DNA of 64,000 nt from Angiostrongylus vasorum (taxonomy: Eukaryota > Nematoda > Chromadorea > Rhabditida > Metastrongylidae): contig JADANN010000108.1 in assembly GCA_018806985.1 (NCBI GenBank), positions 3,100,001 to 3,164,000 on the forward strand, read 5' to 3'. The notes beneath the pieces are model-generated. The model was not told the DNA's origin. It saw only the letters and a program-made list of their open reading frames with translations, and did no database searches. Every line of letters starts with the position of its first letter. Within the stretch, counting starts at the first letter, position 1. Of the stretch, positions 34,601 through 47,700 are shown one piece after another. The position numbers were made by a program, and so were the translations under genes.

Positions 34601-34970
34601 TAGGGGGCGGATAGCACAGTGGTAGTGATCCGCGTCATCACGACCATAGTGCTAGATTGATTCCGCTCTGGGCCAACCAAGCCTCTCATCCCTCCGGGGT
34701 CGGGAAATTGATACCGGACTTGTCTGGGGAAAAAATCACTCTCTGCAATCCATTTGAGAACGCTCCAGCTCGTCTATCTCAGGACTCCAGGGAAAATTGC
34801 TTTGAACAGCATTCTACGACATTCAAGATGAAATGGAAATCCTTAAGCAGCAACCGAAGCCACACATAAAGTTGGAAGAACTTCGTGGACAATGGTTGCG
34901 AGGAAATGAATTGAATGTCAGAAGTGCTGGGATCCACACAGTAGATATGAAGACGGGTCAAATAAAACAA
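34601..34970 (+). repeat. SINE-C copy, full length
   Basis: Best example: GGGGGCGGATAGCACAGTGG head, B-box-like AGATTGATTCCGC, GACTTGTCTGGGGAAAAAAT, AAATCCTTAAGCAGCAACCG, GAACTTCGTGGACAATGG, and tail TGGGATCCACACAGTAGATA. Confidence 0.85.
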
Positions 34971-35333
34971 AAGGAAAAAAAATGGAAAAGAGAGATTTGG
35001 TGCTATCGGTTTAAATAACAACTTCATGCTTCATTCATTTCATTCCGTTTTACCACAGCGAAGAACAAATACGGCTTTTATATGTATTTTTATGTCGTTT
35101 GCTTGAAGAGTGAGATCTAATGTCAGTTTTTGTCCAACCCAAGGTTAAATGACGGTTTTGGAAGGGGAATCTCTCATGAGAGGTGGAATCCATATCAAAG
35201 GATTGCAATAAGGATATGAACGCATTGGAGCGACTGTGACGCGAGTTGTCGAATGAGGCGGAATCTCGTCCCAGCGAAGCACGCCTGATTTCCTATGAAC
35301 AGATGGCACTTAGGTCGTAAGTGCGAGAAACTC

Positions 35334-35936
35334 TTACGGCCGATCTTCCTGCTGTTTTCGACTAGACGTGTAACACTTGCAGTGCAGCCAAATCTCCAGC
35401 TGACCGAGAAAGCCGGTACGAACGGATACAACGATGATAACGATCCCGATCTGAGAAACGAACATGCTGAGACAAAAGGTAGAGATTGGATTAAGAGAGA
35501 TAATTTGAAAAACCATGAGCACTATGGATGGCATATAATGAATAAAGAACCGTGTTATAAATCGTCTTCTTAAACCAGCGAGATTAAAGAGATAAACTGC
35601 TCCACAGCGCTCTGGCAGAAAAAGAAAACAACCTGAACTCGACGTTAGTCCAACGGAAAAAACTGGCAAGGGTTTGTTCTTATACAAAACTAGAAGTGGA
35701 GTGTGTCGAAGTTTCCACAATTTCTTCTTTCTGACATGAAAAAGCAGAAGGAATAAAATGAATCCATAGTGCAAGAAAAATGTGTCATTTCCACTGGAAA
35801 TTTGCACAATCATAAACGACCGAGGAAGTACTTTCACTCCAGTCATAGGCCAGGAAGTGCATTTGCTCGTTGTTTCATTAGCAGTCCTAGGGATAAAGCA
35901 AGACAGATGGATACTGGCAAAAAATTTGATGATCAT
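35334..35936 (-). other. Unexplained 200-codon open frame
   Basis: Longest uninterrupted frame in the window that is not explained by a repeat. It is hydrophobic with several possible membrane segments (HYGFILFLLLFHV; YMPSIVLMVFQIISL; IGIVIIVVSV). The RRRF...YMPS stretch faintly recalls the start of M1 in Cys-loop channels, but no Cys-loop or other diagnostic motif is visible. The plus strand of the same area also has open frames, including 35,782-36,078 (ending RHIEMLLTNVKDSLAN). Could be chance, a pseudogene or an antisense shadow. Confidence 0.2.
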
Positions 35937-36079
35937 CTACAATAGGACAGCAGGAGAAGGACTCGCCCTTGCAGAGGCGCTTCGAGTACGTCAGAGACAT
36001 GGCGAGGCGATAGGGCCAGTTGTAACTCGGCATATCGAAATGCTTCTGACAAATGTAAAAGATTCGCTAGCTAATTAAC

Positions 36080-39000
36080 ACCTCACTGTCTCAGCGGACG
36101 AATTTGTAGAGTGTTTTCAGCGCTTTGGTTCTAAAGCAGAATAGATTACTACGATCAGTGAAGGTGGACAAAATGATGTCCATCAGAAAATCCCCTGTTC
36201 GCTTCTTCGTAACCGTTTTCACCGCGGTTGGAACAAGAACATTAAGTACCGCACCATTAAGAGAACCATAGTCGGGACAAATTATCTCACTTTAGCACTA
36301 AAAAATTTTAAAGAACGTTGCAAGAATTTGGTAATGCTTGTGTTAAATCAGGTGCTTCCGATTAGATTGATGTTGTTTGAAAGACTTCTCTCGAAAATCG
36401 TTGAAATGTTTGAGGTTCTCTTGATCAATTTAGTCGAAGCTTCCGCCCCATAAACGTCTTGTTACGTCTCTGATGGCGCATTGAATTAGCGATGCGATTC
36501 GAATTCTCTCCGAAGCCAATGTACTTTTCGGAAATAGCGCAATTTTTATTGCGATCGGATTTCTCGTCGTAGTACATGACAAAATGATGCTTTGTTTGCA
36601 TATAAGGAAGTCGCCGAAGAGGCTACCGTATCCAGAGGGCGGGTACGCGGCAGCACTCGGGAAGCGCCGACGGACGTCAGTCAGTTGGAAATCGATGGCA
36701 CGGTAGGCAGTCAGTTCGTAGAAGCCCCGAGATGGCCGTGGAAATAACACCTGGATGGGACCTAGAAGTGACCGCCACTATGGATTGGCATTAGCGATGA
36801 TGTGCTGACGAAGTGCTTCGCTCAGGAGAGATACTGGGAGCATCTCTTCGACAGAGTTTGAATTTTGTGGGGCAAAACAATCAAACTCTGGCAAAATGGT
36901 TGTGATCGTCAGCATTTATTGTGGAAGAGTACGATCTTAGAGCCAAAGATTTTTTTCACAATGGAAGTCTGGGTCCAGTATATATGGAGTTACCGTAGTG
37001 CAAAGGTATGCCTACGAAAAAATTTGCTTGGACTGAAGAAAGGATAGTTAAATCAACAAGCCTGCCCTTAGAAGAACATCCTGTAGAACTTCCTCCACAG
37101 GATAAGTAAGAAGTCATGAACTGAGTAGTTCCAGAGACATATATTCGTTTTTTCTAGCTTTTACTGTTTCAGTTGAGAACCGTGCGCACTTCTGAACTAA
37201 AAAAATAACGAGGTAACACTACGTTCTCAGTTGCCCTTACTGCATCTAACACCAAATCTTCGTCTCTCTCAGAAAGTAGCCAAGTTTCAGCTGGTGGAAA
37301 AACCATGGAAAATTCTTAGCTTGTCATATTTGATAACTTTCTCGCAAAAAAGAAAAAAAATTTCCTTCACCTAAGTGATGTCGCTCCGTGATTTGCTCTC
37401 TCATCAAAAAGATTTGATACGGTAGTGAAACAGTTACAAAGTATGAGGTGAGTATAAAATGAGGACTGATAAAGAATTCAAGGCCAGTGGATTCTGCCTA
37501 GAGAGTAGGCAACATGAAGGGGGGTGGAGGAAATGCAATCCCCGGATGTCGTTTGATTAAAGAGCTGTTGGCGCAAAGCAATTTGGAGCGATTAGTGGGG
37601 CAGGTGACAACTCGAACAACTCCACACCAATCGATCCCTGCCCACAGATTCAGAAGTCAAACTTCTCGAAAAAACATATTGCTGGAGGGCAAGCAATGTG
37701 CTTGCAATAGATTAGCATTGAAGGAGCAAAGCGAGAAGCTACCAATGTTCTGGGCGTTTAGAGTCGGAATCGTCATCTTCAGATATTTCATAAATCGGCA
37801 GTGATGAGAACATGAGTCACCTTTGAGATACGCATATATGATGGCGTTAATGGCCGTCCATATGCGCTGTAGGAATGAGAGATAACATTCCTGAAGACGT
37901 TGAAGCCCTGCTGAGGCTTCTGGAGGACGACCTGAGTGGCAAAAGTGACGCTCGTCTAGTCGAAGTAATCGAAGTTATCTACCTCACAGGGGAAGAGCAT
38001 GTCACGCAGTCAATGAGATTAGCGCCTAGTAAGAAGCACTGAAGCGTCATAGCTCGTATATTAATGCCTCTCGCATATACGTTATGAGCGTTTAATCCTC
38101 AAACAAAAATATCAGAGTACTTCAGTAGAAATCCAGTTGCCCTTGATACTTCAAATACTTCCTACTGTGATCAAACGAGAAGTGAAAAAAAGTTTGTTGC
38201 TGATGCGATGCAGTATTCTGCGACATCGGAGTTTTGAAACTGTCTGAGGACGTGAAAGAGCCAAATCGAATTTTCATGAACGTTTGACGTCGGCTGAGTC
38301 AACACCGAAATAATATGAACGCTCTCGCTGCTAGTATTATCTCATTTTCCATATTAAAACTAATACTAGATCTTCAACGAGAGCTCAAAAAGCTCGGTAT
38401 GGCGGGATATTATGGAAAATATCATTTACGTATGTAGGTGTACTTAATTACATTGTACTTGTACTATAGCAGTTATGCCTTAATCGAAGCTCTTCTCTGA
38501 GAAAAGCAGTTCTACGATTGTAGGAGTGGAGCTGTCTTCATTCTACTTTACCTCGATTATCACCAAACAGCTAGGTTTGGAAGGTCATTTCAAAAACTAC
38601 GTGGAGATATTTTTTCTTACAATTACGAAGCGTTGGGCAATGCCTCCCGTGTGGCGTGGGAGATAGAAGGAAATACAGGAAAGCCTGCCCACAAAGCTTG
38701 TCTCACTGTCATCATAATTCTAATGACGACAAGCCATTTTTTCAACGTTTGTCCACCTTCAACTGCACATTTCTCTTCGACGATTTTGTCCGCTGCTCTT
38801 CGTTTTGTTATGCAAGGCTTGTCCGATGGTGGAACCAAGATAGAAATCGCAAAATCCATGGGAATTTATCGTGGAACATCCATTCTGTTGTTGGAAAAAC
38901 CAGCGTCAATAACCGGGCAATATTCGAACAAAGGCTAAAAGAAAATTTAGTCTAATTTCTAATTTTTTGGCGCTATGTGATTTGTACAAAATCTTTGTGA

Positions 39001-39330
39001 AAAGGCTGCCTCCTTGACCCTCCATGAGACTCAGTATTTACAACTTAGGGTGCAATGCAGGCAAAAAGAATGGATGCACTAGAATCTTATGATTTAGACA
39101 GTTGGTTAAATCGATGAAATGGGGGGCATTATGAACGATCATAATCAGTTCCAATAAGTATTTATTGTGAACGATAAAGCCGAAAACTATCACGAAGTGC
39201 GTGGAAGTAACTAGAGGTGTCTGTTCGGGTTTCATGAAATTCTTCGCATGTACCCATAGCCTAGTGGCACAGTCAATCTACCGAGAAGAAACCAAAACGA
39301 GAACCTTTTTATTTTTTTATATTTTTGAAA
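36080..39330. other. Intergenic with overlapping open frames
   Basis: Open frames on both strands at 36,430-36,750 (minus, 106 codons) and 38,623-38,955 (79-101 codons, three frames). The simultaneous opening of several frames suggests composition or an old element rather than a gene. The 37,875 ORF is listed separately. Confidence 0.35.
37875..38042 (+). CDS. Short coding-like ORF, 55 codons, unknown
   Basis: ATG to TGA open frame beginning MRDNIPEDVEALLRLLEDDL and continuing SGKSDARLVEVIEVIYLTGE. The pattern of Glu/Asp/Leu looks like a real alpha-helical segment rather than a random frame. It may be an exon or a microprotein. No splice partner or family identified. Confidence 0.25.
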   Translation: MRDNIPEDVEALLRLLEDDLSGKSDARLVEVIEVIYLTGEEHVTQSMRLAPSKKH

Positions 39331-39339
39331 AGGTTAAGA

Positions 39340-39580
39340 TTGTGATTATAACTATAGCCTCGGTTTAACTGGGTTCAATGCCGATTTGGGCTCCCCAGAT
39401 CAATCCCTGTTGACGGCTGATTATTGATGGCAAAAGATCGATAGAACTAGCCGAGAGGCAGGCGAGACGAAGGACCCGCATGGTGGTGGTGAACGCGTTA
39501 CTCCCCGGAAAGGACAGTAGCGCGTTCGTTCCCCCACAGCAGACACCTGTGGTCCGGAGTTTGGCAAATATCTCAGCATT
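39340..39580 (+). repeat. SINE-B2 copy
   Basis: Complete leader, TGATTATTGATGGCAAAAG, CGCATGGTGGTGGTGAACGC head, GCGCGTTCGTTCCCC B-box, tail TTTGGCAAATATCTCAGC. It explains the 189-codon frame found across here on the minus strand. Confidence 0.8.
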
Positions 39581-39772
39581 ACAAAACGAGAACTTCCTAC
39601 AGAAATGGGCTATTTTTCCTACCCGAATGACGTCATTTCGTGAGAACATATTCGTTTGAAGACTGTATTTTGGACAAGTATTCAACTGGCAAGTACTGGC
39701 GGAAAGCAAAAAGGTGAATGGAATTTTTTGCTCGTTGGATTCCACTTTATTGAAGTTTACGAGATCAGTAAA

Positions 39773-40046
39773 GGCGTGTGTGTCGCAGTGGTCGGAGGCG
39801 CCCTGCAACACACACATGGAATCGATCCCCCACACCCGTGGCTCACCAAGCCTTCCATCCTCCCGAGGTCGGCAAAATGGTACCAGACTTGTCAGGGAGG
39901 ATAGCAGCAGTGGCTCGATACATCGGTAGCCCACCGCGAGTCATTGTAAAGGCCAGATATTCAATTACCTCCAAACGATGCTTAATGAAGTCTAATGCAT
40001 GGCACATCCATCAGGGATTGATCAACGCCGAGGGCTTTATCCTTTA
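39773..40046 (+). repeat. SINE-A copy
   Basis: Plus-strand full-length copy; head GGCGTGTGTGTCGCAGTGG, B-box-like GGAATCGATCCCC, tail GGGCTTTATCCTTTAA. Confidence 0.87.
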
Positions 40047-41707
40047 AGATATCAGTTTCACACCAGAAGAGCGAAAACGTTAACGGATGGGAATAGCTAC
40101 CAGTACTTCATCGTCGTCCACCCAAGAAGTTAACGGATTATTACCGAATAAGATGATCAACTTATCTTTCTAAACATTTTACGAGCGAAAAAACACAAGA
40201 AAACCAATTCATCCGTTAAACCTGTAGGTTCAAGGCATCACAATAATCACTGATGAGTCGTTAACAGTGAAAACCGCGAGATATTGAGATGTGAGTAGGA
40301 CTCCAAACCCCGCTCCAGGTATATTATCGTGTCAAATTTACGTTCAGGACTCCTGATTTCATCTTCATTCCTCCTTCTCTTCTTCTCCTCTCTTTTTTCA
40401 CTTCTCCGTTCATCCGCAATGGATTCGAGGTAGCTGATTACTAAATAGAATATTCACACTACAGCATCTAAGCTCGACCAAATCTGCTGAATTTGAGGAC
40501 AAATTTGAAGGCGTAGACTTCTTCTAACCTCCGTTTCGTTTGCCATACACGCAGTGGAAGTTGCAAAAGCAAACTAATTGTTCGTAGGAGAACGTGAGCG
40601 ACTCGTTACACCTCCCATCGATTGCACTTTTTGTAATTAACATTTGTTTTATTCATTTTGCCGAGCGAGTGGTGTGTATTCCAACACCACATCTGTTACG
40701 TTGAACGTACGGAGGGAAAACGAGGGACTTCAAGTACGGTGGGTGAACTGCGATGCTCACAATGTTTCAGCTCTACAAAACGATGTATCGATACGTATGT
40801 GCTGCACTAGAAGCTGTTGAACCGTGTTACTAAGCACGTTGTCGCAAGGGATTGAACTATGGAAGCAACAACATTTCCTCTCACCAGTTAGAGGGCTGGG
40901 ACCATGAGAGTTGACTTCGGATATAATGAGATGAACAGCGAATAGCCGTTCATAGATTTCAGCGTAAGGATGTCGATGAACCGCATATGGATGGCGGTCA
41001 ACTGTTCCTGTTCCTCATCCGGCTTAAACTATCGTTAAGTATGTGGGTATTTCGAAGCATGTAACCATGATCTTTCGTTTTCACTTGATTGGCTTCCCTC
41101 GACTCCTTGGCAAGAGTTGATTGCTCCGATAGCAATAGTCCAGGTTCCTGAACACTGCTCATGAACGAACGATCTCATTACCAGTCACTGCAGCATCTGC
41201 TATGAAATTCTTTTCAGTAAAACCTCTTTTTAGAACAAGTAGCTTAATAATGTTTTAGATTTACAGAGGCCCATTGTTATATGTTTAAAGTTGCCTTGAC
41301 CATTTTCCCTATGTGTTAAGCTGACTCCTAAGTGGATTTAGTTCGAAATTCTCCAAATTAGAAAAAAATAGATGCATACTGTTCTTTAATAAATTTTGGC
41401 TTCGCATTACTCAAGTACTGGACATTAACACCGAAAACCTAGCTAAGCTGGGATATCCGGCCTAATGCGACATGAATATGCAATTGACCGAAGTGTCGAG
41501 TGTCTCTTCCATGACGATTCTGACGAACGTATGTTTTTTACATGTGACTCGTTCTCGCGTTTGACTCAGAAGTTAAAGGTGCATTGCACAATAGATACGT
41601 AGTCGTTGTCGTTAATTTGATCCTAAGGCCATAATAGCAAAACCGAGAACTTCAATCCTTCGGTTCGACAAATTGGCGCTAAATTCTTTTTGGAAAGACA
41701 AAACACT

Positions 41708-41825
41708 GCTACATCGGTAGGCCAGCGCAAGTCATTCTATGGGCCAGATAGGCACCCAACCGTCTACGATGTCACGAATGGAACCGAATGCATGTGGCAC
41801 TCACCAGAGATTGCTCTACCGAACG
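41708..41825 (+). repeat. SINE-A fragment
   Basis: Only the central body is kept (ACATCGGTAGGCCAGCGCAA to CATGTGGCACTCACCAGAGA); head and tail missing. Confidence 0.55.
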
Positions 41826-42499
41826 CCACATCTTTTTTTATCCTTCATGGTATGATTCCATGCGCAAATATTCATGGAAGTCCATTTGATCGTAATTATA
41901 ATTTTTGTGGCTAAAAGGAACTAAACTTTCGTGCACATTGATTGTATTATCCAGAAAGTGCTCCTGAATGCTGTGTCCCTCACTGAAGGCGAAACATGGC
42001 GAATTGGGTTCCACGGCGGACGGTATGGATCGATGGCACGTCAGACGCAAAGCAGATATTAATTTCATAAAGTAGCTATAAAATGAAAGGCTAATGAAAT
42101 TGCATCGCGTCCGAGCGTAGTAAGTGCCTTGATATGGGCAGCCATTAGCATTTTTTCCTGACCCTGCAAAATGAATGTCTACAACGTTTGCTGGCTGTGA
42201 AGTGCCATAGAAACTACGGGAGCAGATAAACTGTGTTAAGGGGGCGATTCAAAAAACCATACCATTTCTAATTTGTCTCATGGATAAAACGAGGATAAAT
42301 GTGATGTAGGGAAAATAGAAGATAACGGAACACAAGAACGGAACACAAGCTCGGGAACGATTTCCATCAATAAGAACAGGCTAAAAATTGCAGTGAAGCT
42401 TCTTGAAAGTTGTGGATCCTGAAAAAAAAACTCCTTTTGGATCACTTGGTAGTAAAAATTATGATGTGTCAACATTGGCAATGTAATGGTCTAAAAAGA

Positions 42500-42725
42500 G
42501 CTTCCTCCGTTTCACAAAAGCTGGCTGATATCTTTGTTGAAGACCTGGGCGCATCTCTCCTACCACGACTATCCTAAGATTCCAGAGAGAAAAGTACTCT
42601 AGTATTTAGCATTCAACGACATTCACAGAGCAAAAATCCTCAAGCAGCAGCTGGACGCGCAATCCGAACACCTTCGTGCCTGGTGGATATCAAAAAGCTA
42701 GTCGAATGAAAGAACTGTTGAAATC
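42500..42725 (+). repeat. SINE-C 3' fragment
   Basis: Remnants TTCAACGACATTCACAGAGC, AAATCCTCAAGCAGCAGCTG and ACCTTCGTGCCTGGTGG match the second half of SINE-C. Confidence 0.5.
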
Positions 42726-43319
42726 CCCGCATAGTACATGATGTCTGACCTTTAAGAAAGTATCCGTTATACGAGGAGGTTTAAAGCAGACTCTTCTAAG
42801 GAACGAGAATGTGGAGTAGGAGAAACTTATAAAATACTTTATTAATTTTTTGACTCACATAAGGTCTGTTGAAACAAATAGATGAGAAATTCCGAGACGA
42901 GGAAAGTTAGAAACACGTTCAATCTACAAAATGCTCACCAGTTGCAAGAATCTCCTGAGTGAATTGGTCGAGGTGCTGCACGGGTATTTGCCCGTCGTCA
43001 AAAGCCACTTAGGCTCGGAAAACCATGCCTACGACGAATTTATTGCATAGTTCCAAAAAACACGGCTCTTCAAAACCTTTTATTTGTCTCTCAGACCTCT
43101 CTTTTAATAATAGTCGTAAAAAAGCAACAAGCCTCTCTACCCGAAGTCAGTCCTCATAAAAATTTTCATTCTTTTTAGCCCTGTTAGGAAGTGGATACTG
43201 TAACAAAGTAGGATTTATAACGTGAAATTCGATTGAACGATAGACATACTGCTAATAAATTCCATTATGATTTACTCCATTTAACTTCGAAGCACCTGCA
43301 CATGCAAGTGGATAATAAA

Positions 43320-43518
<199 letters not shown>

Positions 43519-43569
43519 CGCATGTGTGTTTGTCTGTGTCTAGATATACACGTGAAATAAACGTTTAGT

Positions 43570-43884
43570 TTCAACGAAGCTGAGATATTTGCAAAACTCT
43601 GGACCGCAGGTGCCTATGGTGGGGAACGAACGCGCTATTGTCCTTTCCGGGGAGTAACGCGTTCACCACCACACCATGCGGGTCCTTCGTTTCGCCTGTC
43701 TCTCAGCTAGTTCTATCGATCTTTTTGCCATCAGCAATCACCCGTAGCTGAGAGACAGGCGAAACGAAGGACCCGCATGGTGTGGTGGTGAACGCGTTAC
43801 TCCCCGGAAAGGACAATAGCGCGTTCGTTCCCCACCATAGGCACCTGCGGTCCAGAGTTTTGCAAATATCTCAGCTTCGTTGAA
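43570..43884. repeat. Perfect inverted duplication of SINE-B2
   Basis: Left arm 43570-43709 and right arm 43745-43884 are identical inverted over 140 bp; the 35-bp centre is single leader sequence (CATCAGCAATCACCCG). A TACCCTGCC tail follows at 43,885-43,945. Confidence 0.93.
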
Positions 43885-43949
43885 GTTATATTTCGCAACA
43901 TACCCTGCCATCAAAAAGAGTAGGCAGTAGGCAAAAAAGGTTAAAATTG

Positions 43950-46900
43950 TAAACGTTTAGTGTTCCTTTTTGGCTTTTTTTCCCTATAATCTTCAACTTG
44001 ACACTGTTCTTCCGCTATTCCTGTCCAACTTTCAATTACTACCGAGGACTATAATTTTCTTAAACACTATTATTTCAATAGCTTGATTAAAACGCGTACG
44101 AGTTACCAAATTCACGTAATGGGGCTGAACCTGCCCTCGGAGATGATCGCAAAGGATGAATGTTTGGAAGGAAAAGTCGACACTAATTACCATATCAGCT
44201 AGCATAAGGCTGCTGTCACATTCCTCCCTCAATTTGATCCATTTCATTCATCTTCATGAAGAGAAAGAGGAACGTGCTCAACTTTCAGGCTTTAGAACTC
44301 TGAGAAGGGAATGTCAACGATTCGATTAAGAGCCTCTCATGCAAACGTTGGTAAAGGCGGAAAAAATGATCAAAACATTCGACGAGATAGAACAAGCGAA
44401 CTAATTCGAGTATTTAATCCCACCAAAGCTCAGTTGTGAGCCTTGGGAGCGCGTTTTTAATTAACATTCATCCTACGCAGGTTCCACAAAATACTTTTTT
44501 CACCTCGAAGGTATCTTCACAGTGGATCGCAGCGTCTGTTATGCTGCCGTAATCCTATTGTAACCGTTACTGCCGACCTCTTCCGGCACTGCTATGTTTG
44601 CTTATCTTGGCCTTATAGCCTCGTATATCGCTAATATTAGTTGTCGTGCACTTATAAGAGGGAGAATCGAAACGGATAAAATTACCTGCCTTTGTTTTCT
44701 AAATTCCACGCTTTAGCAGCTGTTCACCGTTCCAACATAAGTGGTCGGTGCACGTACGAATTGATAGGTGAGTTACTGGTTTCGATGCAAATGCAGCATT
44801 TTGCAGAAGCTTTAGTTCAATAAAAAACTTTTCGGGATCATTGCTCAAGTTCCTAAATCGACTTTTCTCTGAACGGGTTTGCGAAGGACCACGACTTTGT
44901 TATACTTGTTCAAAAAACTCGCCGCGTCACCTCGACTGCAGCACTACCGTAGGTGTTCTTGAAGTAAAACGATAAGTTCGGATTAAATATCATTCCTACT
45001 TAAGGAAAAACTGACCGAAATTTGTGTTAGACATGGTTTACCGTCCATGAAGTGCATATTGTTGCCAAGAATCATATAAAAGGAGACGGTTTAGTTTAGT
45101 TTAGTGCTGTGATTTGGTGGGATGGTTTAGTTTTGAGGCATAGAACCTGAAGTACACTCACGCCTCATCGGCTTTCTCATTGCTCAAGGTCGTAGACGGC
45201 TGCACTGGTATGGAGCGTAACTGAAGGGGGGTCGTGATAGCTGGTCCAATTTTATTTCTTTAGAAGCCCGGGGATACCTTTTGTTAGGTCGTACTCAGAT
45301 TGTTAACACGTGCAATCATCTATTGTTTTTAGGCAATAAATTCACAACCGAAAGACTAAGAAGGCGGTAGAATCTAGCATTCTCAGCATTAGTTTTCTTT
45401 TAGGTCGGATGCCTGATGAAAATATTTAACTCCTTCTCCGTTGAGGTCATCCGTGCCAGAGCTTTCTCAAGTCCTTACCGTAGCTGTCACCGACTTTGCA
45501 AATCAAGAAGTCTACTGTCTTGCGAGTTATTTTCTTCCAGAATAGCAGTGATTCCTGTCATGGCAAAGAATCCTGCTTTTTGCTGAGCAAGTCTTGAGAC
45601 CGATGTGTCACTTCAAGCTAACATGACTTTGAAATTTATGTCAAATGATTACGAAAAGTGGAAATCGTCTTTCCAACCCAGCATGGCACAAATCGAACAC
45701 TGCTTTTTCATAAGTATAACGCCCCTGAGTGGTGTCCTACACACCCAATGGATTGGTGAATGAATGCATATCTGGCCTACACAATGACTTGTAATGCCTA
45801 CCGAGGTACCAAGTAAGTGCCGTTACACTCCCGTTCAAATCTGGTAGCAGTTTGACTTGATGGATGAGGGGCTTAATTTACTCGGAGCGCCATGTCGAAC
45901 CAAATGTGTATTGCAGCACCCCTCCAATCATTGTTCTACACGTGCCCTCTTAGTCGTCTTGCATCAGAGAGACTATCGGCGTAGACGATGGTAGCTGTTG
46001 AATGAAACTAGCAGTAAAACAATCAGCATTGTTTAGTTTATGAACTGGAGAGAAAAAAGGATCTAATTCTAGCCATCAAAACTTCGGACGGACGAGCTTT
46101 ATCAGGAAAGATGTGACTTCTGGAGCACCGTCATTTAGAACAAATGTTAGGACAGAGGACAGACCATCCAATGGTTGTCGTTCGTTAATCCACACATAAT
46201 ACTTAGGAACAAAATTTTCTCAGATTTTGTGGTCTCAAACTACATATCTTGACCTAGCTTGGTATTACAGCACACCGGCTTGTTGCGATACAGCTTTGTA
46301 GCGAATCCACAGCGTCGGCTCATTGAGGATCTCAGGACCCATGGAAGCCCATCACAAACTTTATTTCCACTAGTAGTAAATTCATAAACGTTGACGCATC
46401 AAGCCATCGTTCTAGAGCCTTTGTTCCTTGCTTGCACCTAGAGAGTGAGTTTTCCAGCAATTTATTTTCAAGTGTCGTTTACGCGTGTCTGGCCTTGGTG
46501 TGATGTCTTAACACAGGGCCACAACGGTCACTTTCTTCGCTATCGTTTCGTATCATGCTAATACTGTGTACTGATGACTGAAATGGTGTCATCAATGAAG
46601 CCACACCATGTAGAATATTCTCTACAAAGTTCCGAATATGCTAACAACATTTCCAACGTCGCGCTTACACTCCTGTAGTAACGAACTACCGAGACTGTGC
46701 TTCCTTCTAGAAGTAGCCCCATTTTTTCTCTAATGGCCTTATTGTGTAAACGGAGTTGTTACGTACTTTGTCTCTTTGGATATATTTCCTGGCGTCTACT
46801 GTAGCAAACACTAAGTCAGCTTTTTTGAAAAAACTATCTCAGATTTGTCCGATGCATTTTTTTCGAAGTAAACGAACATTTGTCAGGATGCACCGACTGA

Positions 46901-47040
46901 TAAAAATTCCTGCATTTCGTCTCGAGCACTAACTCATACTTTCGCTAGCTTGCCTCTATCACTTTAAATGATAGCATGTCATGGAAATGCTGTGCGGTTT
47001 TCCTATTCGCTTAAGCCTAACTTTTTGAATTCGTATAGTA
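43950..47040. other. Intergenic, one diverged SINE-A
   Basis: No gene recognised. The minus strand at about 46,100-46,900 has scattered open stretches (for example LVFATVDARKYIQRDKVRN near 46,800) that could be an old retroelement or a lost exon; not convincing. Confidence 0.35.
45745..45948 (-). repeat. SINE-A copy, diverged
   Basis: Minus-strand body and head are recognisable (GGGCACGTGTAGAACAATG at about 45947); the tail is lost. Confidence 0.6.
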
Positions 47041-47049
47041 GAACGAGGG

Positions 47050-47350
47050 CGAGGAGGGTAACACAGTGGTTAATGACGTATTTCATTAGGAAGCAAGGTG
47101 TTGGTTCGACACCTCCCCTATACTCTTCTCCAACCCATGTGGGACCTCATCTCGGCTACTGCAATGGCTTCACGATTGCAAGGAGAATCGACTCGACTGA
47201 TATTTTACGCCATTCATAAAGAAGGCGAAATCCTCAAGCAGCAGCAGAAACAACACGTGAGATGGCCGAAGACTTTTGCGGACGATGAATTGAAGAAAAA
47301 CAAATGGAATGCAAGAAGTTCTGGGATATCCACAGCAGCTGTGATGACAT
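47050..47350 (+). repeat. SINE-C copy
   Basis: Head GAGGAGGGTAACACAGTGG, B-box GTTGGTTCGACACC near 47,099, body GAAATCCTCAAGCAGCAGCA, tail TGGGATATCCACAGCAGCTG. Confidence 0.78.
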
Positions 47351-47433
47351 GCCATGTGAGACAATCATAAAAAAATATAGTAGAGTCTATCAAACCATTC
47401 ATCATATCGTTGTCATTAAATTAGCCACATAGG

Positions 47434-47700
47434 GGGAGTGTAGCACAGTGATTAGACGTTCCCTGCAATGCACACAGGCTCTATCCCGTGCTCAAGGCTC
47501 ACCAAGCCCTCCATCCCTTTGGAAAATTGGTAGCAGTGTTGTTTCGGTGGATAGCAGCACTGGCTCGATATATCAATAGGTCGCCGTGAGTCATTACATG
47601 GACAAAATATTCAGTCACCTCTAAAGATGCTTAATGAAGTCGAATGCATCCCTTAAAGACCGATCAACGTCAAGAGCTTTATCCTTCTTCTATCCTTCAT
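47434..47700 (+). repeat. SINE-A copy
   Basis: Plus-strand copy directly after a SINE-C copy; head GGGGGAGTGTAGCACAGTG, tail GAGCTTTATCCTTCTTCTAT. Confidence 0.78.

Larger units (their letters stand above)
40050..43280. other. Intergenic, SINE fragments only
   Basis: Contains the SINE-A fragment at 41,708 and the SINE-C fragment at 42,500. Otherwise AT-rich sequence without exons or RNA genes that I can support. Confidence 0.4.

Noticed and set aside
36430..36750. 106-codon minus ORF as a gene
   Set aside because: No family, no splice partners and both strands are open; unsupported.
39365..39934. 189-codon minus-strand ORF
   Set aside because: Spans a SINE-B2 and a SINE-A copy; similar peptides recur at every SINE copy.
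43570..43884. CRISPR-like or terminator hairpin
   Set aside because: A 140-bp inverted SINE pair in a eukaryotic genome; no spaced direct repeats.
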